Shown here in pieces: positions 48,901 to 60,900 of a stretch of DNA of 64,000 bases. Made by a program: the position numbers and the translations under genes. The notes under the pieces are model-generated. The model was not told where the DNA came from, did not search any database, and saw only the letters and a list, made by a program, of their open reading frames with translations. How positions within the stretch are numbered: position 1 is the first letter of the stretch; each line of letters opens with the position of its first letter. The stretch is from Ariolimax columbianus (taxonomy: Eukaryota; Mollusca; Gastropoda; Stylommatophora; Arionidae), in NCBI GenBank assembly GCA_036924085.1, contig JAVGWX010000005.1, positions 82,551,666-82,615,665 of the forward strand, in the 5' to 3' direction.

Positions 48901-51900
48901 ATTGTGTTAGGAGATACACTCCCACGGGATATAGAATCATTCGTATATCTTAGGGACAAAGTAAGAGATAAAGATATCATATTAAGGATACAAAAGATGA
49001 GAGAAGCTTTCATTGCATTGGGAAACTTACATAAAATAACAAAATGTGAGAGAAGCTTTCATTGCATTGGGGAACTTACGGAAATAACAAAAGAAATTTG
49101 AGTCCAACATAAAATTTGTAATCTTCAGTCTAAATGTAAAGTTTGTTCTTTTGTATGGCTTTGAAATATGGAGACAATAAAAATGACAAAAGAACTACAG
49201 TTTCATAAATGGATGCCTGCTCAGAATAGAGAGATTGAAATGTTATAAGACCACTAATGTGGAACTGTTTAAAAGGACCAGACAGACACCAGTGGAACAT
49301 GATGTGAGTAGCTGGCATTGGGCAGAGAAACAATATGGAAACCAGCCGACAGCATTTCAAGACAACATGTGTTCTGGAATCCCCAAGACAAGAGGGGAGG
49401 TAGGCCAAAATATGAAGAGAGCTCAAGATAGACACAAAGGAAACTGGGATTACATGGACAGAGCTAAGATGGATGACCCAGGACAGGATGACTTGGCATG
49501 TATTTGTTGACCTGTACTCCACAGGGAGCTGAAACGTTTTTATTGTTTGAGTGATTCAGTCTAATTAGCAGAGTGGTACTTATTGCAATGGTACCAGGTT
49601 CAAATCTCCTTTTTCTTCATGCTCCCATCAACTCAGATGTAAATTGGTGCCTGGCTCACTATTAAAGAAGGAAAGGCGGCATGGAAAGAAAATGGCAACT
49701 CCCAGCTAATAAAAACAATAGGCCAAGTACAAGGACGTGTCTAACACTTCATCCCTAACTGCTAAAGAAAACAAACCTGAGAGCAAAGCCAGTTGAAATT
49801 GGGCCACAAGTCTGAACAAAACAGTGCACCATAATTTGTAGCTTTATGGCTTAGGTATGAGTGGATAACAGCCGTTGAGCCCTCAAACCTCCAAAGGTTG
49901 ACATGGATCTACTGTCCTGCTTATGCTGGGGTTCAATCAATGACTGCCTGCTGGATGAGGACACCGCAACAGATAGCAGCAATCCACAGGTAACAAATTT
50001 TTGACATTAAACGAGGTTCGAGCAGAGTAGGGCGCATGAGAGGACGGAGCAGGAGAGTGTACAACCAGCGAGCTACAGGGACCATCAGTATCCATACCCT
50101 ATGCCATTTGCTGAGAGAGACTGAGCACCTATGGGTATGCCCAGGGTGCAGTGATGTCAATTCTTAGATTCCTCAACCACCTCTTTCTTGCTCTTGTCTT
50201 CTCTCACCTCTCGCTACTGTGTTCCACATTTTTTGCTGCCTTTATTGAAGGTATAAACTGCAAAAGAACCTGATAATGTGCCATTCCCACATCGCCACTT
50301 TCACTCCCCAATCTCCAGCTGTGTTGATAAAAGTTGTGTACTAACAAGTTACTATCTTCAACTAGGAGCTGGCCAGACTATTACAAGAGCAAGAACATAA
50401 GGTGGGTACACCATTCTCTCTGGCAAACCTTTGTCCTAGTAAACCTCTGTCCTTATAACCATTCTCTCTAGCAAGCATTCTCTATGACTAACCTTCACTC
50501 TGGCAAACAGTTGTCCTATAAACAAACCATTCTCTCTATCAAACATTCTCTTTAGCAAACATTCTCTATGACTGACCTTCAATCTGTCAAATCTTTCTCC
50601 TAGTAAACCTTTGTCCTATAAACCATTCTCTCTAGCAAACATTCTCTATGACCAACATTCACTCAAGCAAACCTTTGTCCTAGAAAACATTCTCTCTAGC
50701 AAATATTCTCTCCAGCAAACATTCTCTATGACCAACCTTCACTCTGGTAAACCTTTGTCTTATAAACCATTCTCTCTGGCAAACATTCTCTATGACCGAC
50801 CTTCACTCTGGTAAACCTTTGTCCTATAAACCATTCTCTCTAGTAAACATTCTCTATGACCGTCCTTCACTCTAGCAAACATTCTCTATGACCGACCTTC
50901 ACTCTAGCATTCTCTCTAGCAAACATTCTCTATGACCAACCTTCACTCTGGTAAACCTTTATCATATAAACCATTCTCGCTAGCAAACATTCTCTTTGAC
51001 CGACCTTCACTCTGGTAAACCTTTGTCCTATAAAACATTCTCTATTACCAACTTTCACTCTAGCAAACATTCGCTATGACCGACCTTCACTGGTAATCCT
51101 TCTCTGTAGCATTGTCACTGATTGAATAATTATGTATTCCTTCTGACTTAATGTCTCTTAGTTGTGTTTTCCTTTTCTCTGTGGTGAATGAGCTGTAGTT
51201 CAGCACTAATGTCAAATTTCTTGCCCTATGGCTCAGAATCTTCTCTATTCAGCCTGAAAAGAAAGGTTTTTTTTACATTGTATCTGGTTTAAAGTGAACC
51301 TGCGATACCACATACTTAGCATCAGAAGCTTGTTAAATATAAAACAAACATAGATCTATGGCAAAGGACACGAGAAAAGCCAATAAAGCGGCAGATTAAG
51401 GGGTTCAAGTTGAGATGGATAGGTCACACTCACATGAAGAGAAAACAAACACATCATTGCTACATTCTTGGCTTCACTTGTTCTGTCATGGGATTGATAT
51501 GGGTGATGAATAAAGGCATTATTCAGGCTAGGTTTGTTGAAAGATGCAGTAGCGATTGAGTTGACAGCTATGGGTAGCTGGTTGCTTGCATCAGACTACA
51601 TCAGAGTCAGTGAACAATAGCTGACCAAGATTCTATTCGGACACCAAGTGGCAGCTCTGGAAATAGACTGCATCAGAATCATCGAACCATAGTATCAAGA
51701 TTCTATTCGGACACCAAGTGGCGGCTCTGGAAACAGACTGCATCAGAATCAGCGAACCATAAGATCAAGATTCTATTCGGACACCAAGTGGCAGCTCTGG
51801 AAACAGACTGCATCACAGTCAGTGAACCATAGCTGACCAAGATTCTATTTGGACACCAAGTGGCAGCTCTGGAAACAAGACTACATCAGAGTCAGCTAAC

Positions 51901-54900
51901 CATTACATCAGAGTCAGCTAACCATAGCTACCAAGATTCTATTCGGACACCAAGTGGCAGCTCTGGAAACAAGACTACATCAGAGTCAGCTAACCATTAC
52001 ATCAGAGTCAGCTAACCGTAGCTTACCAAGATTCTATTCGGACACCAAGTGGCAGCTCTAAAAATAGACTACATCAGAGTCAGCAAACCATAGCTGTCCA
52101 AGATTCTATTCTGACACCAAGTGGCAGCTCTGGAAACAGCCAGACTACATGAGTGTAGCCTAAGAGAATAGGGATCGAAGAGGGAAGACAAACCAGTTGC
52201 CAAAAATGCTGCACTAAAACCGGAAGTGTTAGGCCAAAAAGCACATATTGCAGCCATGCTGTAAACTATGTCACAATATCTTTTTCGGGTCGAATTCCCG
52301 AAAGAGAAGGTAAGGAAAACTAGGCTTGGTTTACATTTTATTAGGAAATACCTTCACCCAAGTGGTGTTTGAATGGACAGGAATAGAACATTCCAGTCTG
52401 GGGGGAGAAGCCTGCCGTCCTATCAGGCTTCGTCACAGCTGAACGACCTCTATGAGGTTAGCTGTTAGTATAAAATACACAGCTGTGAACCATAAACGGT
52501 GACCTGCATGAGTGCCAAAAGGATGCAGCCTCTTACCATGCAAAGATAGAACATGCCAATCATCTGTTTATCTACACATTTTTATATACAGAAAGAAAAC
52601 CAGACAACCTTGATAGAATAGTCTGGCAAACCTCTGCACCTCATGGTAAAAGAGGAGTGAGTAACTAATCTTCCAAGTGGGAGAGAGAAGAGTAATTAAG
52701 GTCAGGTGACTGTTGAAGACGGGTGTGTTGGACCGAAAGGTGCAAATATTGTAGTCAAGCTGTAAACTAGCGACACAATGCATTCTGTTCTCCGGACTAC
52801 ATCGGGCTACTGGCCTGTTCAGGGCTTGGTAGCAGGAGATTGAGAACAGAAGGCGGCGGCTCAGGTGAAACATACTGATCAAGACTCCACCTCACATCTT
52901 CGTCAGTCTCCTGGAAACAGACTGTGTTACAGCAATCAACACTGTAATCCTTTAAGTGGTGAGCCAAGGAATGCGATTGCAGCCTCTTACCAGGGTCACC
53001 ACTTGGAGACGGAATAAGGTCTTGGACAGCTCTGAAGAAAAGTATGCTCAGTTGATTGACAAGATAAATGAGGGCTGCTTAACCGAGGCTACTTTATTCA
53101 GCCAGTCAACCAACATACCAATACAACACAATGTTCGTCAAAGCGATACAATCCCTCTAAAACTCTTCACAGCTGCCCATGAAGAAGTTTTTAGAAAACT
53201 AGATTGGGAAGACACGGATTTCAGCGTACAAAAAGAAGTGCTCACCCACCTAAGGTTCACTGCTGGCAGTCATCCTAAGTCAGAGAGGCTGAGCAATGCC
53301 TAAATGAGCTCAATGAAGCAGTAGGCATTAAAATCAATAAGAAAGAAAACACGAACTGAACACTTATTGTCCACGTGAGGAAATGCCACTAGGAAATGAT
53401 CCCATCGAAAACATGAATTTGTACATTTACGTGGACCAAGAAATTATAAAATCCCTCCAAACAAATTGTGAGATTTCACCAACACCATAGGTCCATAGGT
53501 TCTATGTTGACATTCACTTTGCAGGCAACTGTTGGTGTAGTTCTCCTGCCCGTATATAAACCCAAGAGGTATATATGGAGACATTCTTGTTACATATTCA
53601 CACCACTCGACTCGTTTTCTGTATGTATATGCCATGTATGGCAATGTTCTCATTTTCTGTCATATTTCAGTTGTTCTTGTCATGTCATCTGGACTTTGTT
53701 GTATTTCAGTTCTCATTGTCTTGTCTAGTGACCCAGACTACGCTTTGCAAACATCTCATTTGTATTCTTATGTTCTTGTTCCTATATTTATATATATATA
53801 TATATATTTAAAATGAAACATGTTTTGTATACAGAGAACAAAGGCCAATATCGACCAGGAAAAGCTAAGAAAAATTGAGTTGCAGGACGAACAGCTGGCA
53901 AGGATCATAGAGGAACAAGAGAAACTGAGGCTGAAGAAAGCCAGACAAAAACATCAAGCCAGAAAGGAGGCACGGGTAAGTTCATTCATTTAAAGAAAAA
54001 ACATTCTTTCCATTTCAAAAACTGGAAATTTTAAGTGTGTGTTAGGAAACTAGGGAAGACACTAGACCAGTCAAACTTTAAGATTGTGTTAGGAAACTAG
54101 GGAAGAGACTAGACCAGTGAGATTTTAAGATTGTGTTAGGAAACTAGGGAAGAGACTAGACCAGTGAGATTTTAAGATTGTGTTAGGAAACTAGGGAAGA
54201 CACTAGACCAGTGAGATTTTAAGATTGTGTTAGGAAACTAGGGAAGAGACTAGACCAGTGAGATTTTAAGATTGTGTTAGGAAACTAGGGAAGAGACTAG
54301 ACCAGTGAGATTTTAAGATTGTGTTTGGAAACTAGGGAAGAGACTAGACCAGTGAGATTTTAAGATTGTGTTAGGAAACTAGGGAAGAGACTAGTCCAGT
54401 GAGATTTTAAGATTGTGTTTGGAAACTAAGGAAGAGACTAGACCAGTGAGATTTTAAGATTGTGTTAGGAAACTAGGGAAGAGACTAGACCAGTGAGATT
54501 TTAAAATTGTGTTTGGAAACTAGGGAAGAGACTAGACCAGTGAGATTTTAAGATTGTGTTTGGAAACTAGGGAAGAGACTAGACCAGTGAGATTTTAAGA
54601 TTGTGTTTGGAAACTAGGGAAGAGACTAGACCAGTGAGATTTTAAGATTGTGTTTGGAAACTAGGGAAGAGACTAGACCAGTGAGATTTTAAGATTGTGT
54701 TAGGAAACTAGGGAAGAGACTAGACCAGTGAGATTTTAAGATTGTGTTATGAAACTAGGGAAGAGACTAGACCAGTGAGATTTTAAGATTGTGTTAGGAA
54801 ACTAGGGAAGAGACTAGACCAGTGAGATTTTAAGATTGTGTTTGGAAACTAAGGAAGAGACTAGACCAGTGAGATTTTAAGATTGTGTTTGGAAACTAGG

Positions 54901-57900
54901 GAAGAGACTAGACCAGTGAGATTTTAAGATTGTGTTAGGAAACTAGGGAAGAGACTAGACCAGTGAGATTTTAAGATTGTGTTAGGAAACTAGGGAAGAG
55001 ACTAGACCAGTGAGATTTTAAGATTGTGTTTGGAAACTAGGGAAGAGACTAGACCAGTGAAATAAAACATAGTGACAACAATCACAGGGATAATAATTTT
55101 TCAACCATCTAGAACACTCTATTACTCCATCCCCAGCAGCAGTGTCTATTAATGACATCTTAACTTTGATCCCCTTCTGCAGAGACAGCTGTCATCAGAG
55201 TCCATGCCGCTCGGAGCATCAGCCAACTTGATGAACCAACAGAAGAGTCTACAACAGATCCCATCTAGTAGTGTTTCGACAGCAGTGTCAGTAAATAGCA
55301 GCGGACACCAACGCTATCGCAGCAACAGCTACAGCCAAGCTTGTGATTCTCCTCCATCACCACCTCGTTCTCCACTTCCGCAACACTCAAGGTCTAACAG
55401 AGGTCACCAACAGACTAGTCCATCCCCAGACCAGAGGATAGATACAAGTAGCAGTTACAACCACGACAATCAACGTTATACGAAAACTCAACAAATAATG
55501 GCACAGACCCCATCATCTTCACCTCCACAGCATTCAAGGTCAGATAGAACAAACAGAGGTCATCGACAGCCTAGCCCTTCTCTAGACCAGAGGACAGACA
55601 CAAGTGGCAATCACGACCGCGGCAGTCAACTTTACATGAAAACTCAACAAGTAACAGCACAGACTCCATCTTCTCCACTTTTACAACATCCAAGATCAGG
55701 CCGAGGTGACAGACACCATAGACAAATGAGCCCCCCTCCAGACCAGACAGCAGATACAAGTAGCGGTTACAGTCATGATAGTCAGCGTTTTATAAAACAC
55801 CAACAGGTAGTGGAATATCCTTCGTCATCCTCATCTGCCACCTCAAGTCCTAGACCAGAGAACTCTGGTCCTAGAAGAGGACTGTCCACACTAGAATCTG
55901 CAAGACAAATAGCTGCTGGGAACCCTGATGGGATTCTGGCCATACAGACCTCACAGAAAGCTGTGGACCTTCATAAAGGTAGATCACTACAGGACCATAC
56001 AGTTATTTCTCATTATGGGCCTAATACAGACATAATTCAAGCACAAGGAAATGTGTCAAGGTCGACCAGAAAACTGTCAGACCCCCAACGACCAGGTGCA
56101 CACTCTCAGACAGAGCCTGTTGTGTACTCACAGCCTTATAGGCCACATCTGGATTACACAGGGGCAGAGTTGAGACAATCATCCGATGACGATGAAGTCC
56201 GGAATCTGATGGCTGATCGAGGTGGAAATAGTTCTGCAGATCTATCCTCACATCCTCGGGCAACCCAACATCCACAGCAACCTTCAAGATCTGGGCTTCA
56301 CATCAAGAAAGATGATAGGTTTGTAATTATTATGATCTTTGCCATTTCTGTTGTAACAACTATTGTTACGATTTTTTGTTCATTGCTCAGTTCTTCCAGG
56401 GCAGTTTTTAGGGCTGGGAGTCAAAGCTGCTTGCTGGGCTTTTCTTTCTTCTCCTTCTTCGTTTGTTCTCCAGTTACCGCTACGAAGCCCTGAAAAGGGT
56501 TTTGCAAGTAGCAGGATGTTGTCCAGAGAATGGAATGCGATATTTGCACCTTTCAGTTCGACACATCTGACTTCAGCAGGCATTTTTTAGTACTGAACTA
56601 GACTTCCCTCTTCGATACCTTCTCCTTAGCCAGTCTGCTCTGTTGCAGCCTGTTATGATCATCACGTAGGGGTGTAGAGTCTTGGCAGCTCTGATTTGCA
56701 TGCCGTGATGCTAGCAGCCAGCTATGGGTCACCGACTGATGCAGCTTATGCACACCTCAGCATCTTGATCCTCTGGATTTTCTTTCATCCAACAACAAGA
56801 GGGGATTGAGGGGTGGAAGACTTAACTTCCCATCAGGTAAAATATACTGATCAGACATGTTATTAGTTGGGTTCAGGTAAAATATACTGTCCAAGACCCT
56901 CACCTTGACTTCCCTCGCAGTCCTCCCTGAAAACGGGCTGTTTTCATGGCAGATTGTCTAACAAGTTGAGGGATGGATGCGATCCCCGTAGTAGTGAGCA
57001 ATAAGCAGTTGAAGCCAAACATAGCACAACTGTCAGGAGGACCCTGGTCCACCTTCATCATCATGCTCTGGATGTAAGGAAAACTACTGCAACCCGCCAC
57101 TTTAAACTAACTCATTGTGGATTGACCTCATGTCTTCAGTCCACCTGCTCTCAGACAATCACAAATGTAAATAATGAAAAGTATCACATCCAGGCGCCAT
57201 CACCACCGTTTCATATTTCATAGAGTATTCTTCATCTTTATCACCTTGGCCATCAACCAACACCCCTAAAGCACATCTTCCCTGTGCTATGTTCTAAAGT
57301 TTTTTCCAGCTTCCACACATTTTTCCTCTAGGTATCTTTCTCCATGTGTTCTTTGACCTTCCTTTTTACCTGTAAATTGCCTGATAATACTGTTTGAGGC
57401 CTTTGCAGTGTACCATCACCACCTTCTTCCTAAGATTTCCTGCTCCACCTGTGCCCTGTTTTCTCTCACAAGCTTTCATTTGTAGTCTGTCAAACCACTT
57501 TTGCCAGAATCTTTCTCAGGGGTTTATTGATAGTCCTGTAATCTTTTAATATTGAGTTTGATCATCTGCCATTTCTTAGTCTTAGTCGACCTATACTTCT
57601 ACAGGGGCATACGCCTTTGTGCAGGTCCCAGCACTAGTGTGAGCTGAATGTAGCCAGGAGGTGGACTTCCTGCTTAGGGGGCTAGGCTAGAGCAGCTTAT
57701 TACTCCTCTGGAGGGTGGTTAACTGATGTGTGACTATCTTAATAGACTCAAACACTAGAGCAAAGTAGACCCACAACCTAGTAGGCACTTATCTATGCTG
57801 CTCTTAACAAACCACCTAACCATAGTCGGTGTTATGCTATGTCACGCAGTTAGTCATCTCTTACGACATGCTCTCTGTGGGGCAGTGGTGCTATTCTTGT

Positions 57901-60900
57901 CTATATTTCTGCTTCATACAGAAGGACTGACTTCACAATAAGAGTTGAAGATTCTTGTTATCATTCTAGAGTTCCATATGGTTTCCAAAATGACAAAGGT
58001 GACTCTTGCCTTTTGTATCCTAGCTTTTACATCCTCATCTGCACTGCCATTCTTGTTTATGATGCTCCATAGGTATGTGAATCTGTCTACCTCATCCAAT
58101 GATTTTCCTCTTCTATCAAACAAGTAAATGGCCATGTTAACTAAGAGTATCACATCCACCTCTGTTTAAATGGCCATGTTAACTAAGAGTATCACATCCA
58201 CCTCTGTTTAAATGGCCATGTTAACTAAGAGTATCACATCCACCTCCGTTTAAATAGCAATGTTAACTAAGAGTATCACATCCATCTCTGTTTAAATGGC
58301 CATGTTAACTAAGAGTATCACATCCACCTCTGTTTAAATGGCCATGTTAACTAAGAGTATCACACCCACCTGTTTAAATGGACATGTTAACTAAGAGTAT
58401 CACATCCACCTCTGTTTAAATGGCCATGTTAACTAAGAGTATCACACCCAACTCCGTTTAAATGGCCATGTAAACTAAGAGTATCACACCCAACTCCGTT
58501 TAAATGGCCATGTTAACTAAGAGTATCACATCCACCTCTGTTTAAATGGTCATGTTAACTAAGAGTATCACATCCACCTCTGTTTAAATGGCCATGTTAA
58601 CTAAGAGTATCACACCCAACTCCGTTTAAATGGCCATGTTAACTAAGAGTATCACATCCACCTCTGTTTAAATGGCCATGTTAACTAAGAGTATCACATC
58701 CACCTCTGTTTAAATGGCCATGTTAACTAAGAGTATCACATCCACCTCTGTTTAAATGACCATGTTAACTAAGAGTATCACATCCATCTCTGTTTAAATG
58801 GCCATGTTAACTAAGAGTATCACATTCACCTCTGTTTAAATGGCCATGTTAACTAAGAGTATCACATCCACCTCTGTTTAAATGGCCATGTTAACTAAGA
58901 GTATCACACCCAACTCCGTTTAAATGTCCATGTTAACTAAGAGTATCACATCCAACTTTGTTTAAATGGCCATGTTAACTAATAGTATCACATCCACTTC
59001 CGTTTCATACGTTATATACCGAGTATATCACAGTATTGCAGGGGCCCAAAAGGGGAGACAACAATCATGGGGTTGACTACCCCATTCCATAAAATCTTTA
59101 AACCACTAAAACTTCAACAGATATAAGCAGGTCAATTCTTGATGACTTGGCATGTACTTGTTAAAGACATGTGCTCAGCAGGGAGAGGAAAAGATTTTGA
59201 TTGACATGGCAGTATTAGCTTAAGATTATCACTTCTTCACCCCCAGTTACCTCTGTTTCATACTTTACATATTACAAACTCACAATGTACTGGCTTCTTG
59301 CATCAGGGTCATTGACTTCTAGAAGGCTGCTTGGTTCAGGCTCAGTGATTCCTAGTGGGTTGCTTGTATTAGGGTCAGTGACTCCTATCTGGCTGCTTGC
59401 ATCAGGGTCAATGAGCCATAGCTGGCTGCTTGCATCATATTTATTTATAGGTAGATAGACACACAGATAGACAGACTTGTTTGGTAAATATAAATAAGAT
59501 GAGATAAGTTTTTAGTGGATGGGTAAGCATAAATATAACATAATCCATCTTTGTCCCACCCATAACTCATGTCTTTACTTCGTCAGCCCTCACCACCACG
59601 ACCCCTATCCAGGTGGCCTGACAGGGTTTAACATCGCTGCAGCCATTGATCCAACCTATCAGCGAAGACAAAAATCCGAAGCCGGGCTCATGCAGGAGAC
59701 GCAGCACAGACAGGACATAGCTTACACATTGCCACAAGCGGGTGAGGCCATCAATTTATGTGTTTGTTCAGAAGTTAGTGACACAAGTAAAGTTCAGATA
59801 CCACCACTTGGAACAGAAACACTGTAAAAACCTCTGATGCTGCCAGCAGAATTTCATCAGTGACCGCGAACAAACCATTTTAACACACCTGACATCACAA
59901 CATCAACAATGATAAATGAACTTCACAACTGGGGGCCAGAGATGCAGTGAACAAGATGACAACAACCAGTGACTCATAGCTGACTGCTTCCATCAGCATC
60001 AGCAAACAGGAGCTGTCCAAGACCCTATTCCACCTCCAAGCAAGTGCTGGCCCTGGAAGCAGGCTGCATCCATTCAACCTGGCTGAGATAATAGGTATCT
60101 AAGAGGGAAGGCAAACCCGGCCCCAAAAATATAGCATGCTGAAACTGATCTGTCAGGTCGAAAAGTGCAGAGATCGCAGCATTGCTGTAAACTACAATAC
60201 AATGTAACAAAACATGCTTTGCAGGACGAACAAGAAGACTTTATGTCTGCTGAAAGTTTGCATAAATAGCCAGGAATATGTGAGGAAGAATAAACACAGT
60301 GTACCAGTTAAAACAAGAGATGGCCACAGCACAAAAACATACATCCCACCTGTAAACATAAATATCAACGAGGAATATACATACGTTTAAGCACAACTAT
60401 AAATATATATCCTCACTCATATTGCTTTGTTTTTCCATGCATGTTTACCCAATACTTTTATGTTCCCTATGGTTTTTACAAAGGTGTCATGACCACAATG
60501 TCAACTGTTTTCATTCATTAAATCTCTTGCACTCCTATATTTTTCTAAGACATCCTTATTTGTTGTATTTTTGTTCCACCAGATTCGTCCCTTTCTTCTA
60601 TATATCTACATTTCAATGGCACCAATTTTCTCCTCCTTCTGTTTATTTTCATTGTCCATACTTCTGTCATCATCATGTAGCATGTCGTTTGTAGAACATC
60701 GCTCCCATCACAGTCTGTCTGAAAGAAACTCGTTCTCTTGCCAAAACTCCAGCCTCCGCCACAGTCATACCCAGGCATTCCTGGATATCTTGGTGCCATC
60801 GTCTTCTTGGTCTACCCCTTCCTCTTTTGCCTGGCACCATACCTTCCGTCACCATTCTCTCAAGACCATTGTGTCTCTTGAAGTGACCAAAGTATTTTCA

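Noticed and set aside
53575..53816. Overlapping hydrophobic open frames (Phe/Leu/Ser-rich) as a membrane protein
   Set aside because: T-rich low-complexity DNA just before the exon 9 acceptor; the hydrophobic text occurs in all three frames, as expected from pyrimidine-rich sequence.
54036..55065. CRISPR-like regular repeats
   Set aside because: Units are contiguous with no unique spacers, and the context is a eukaryotic intron; it is a minisatellite.
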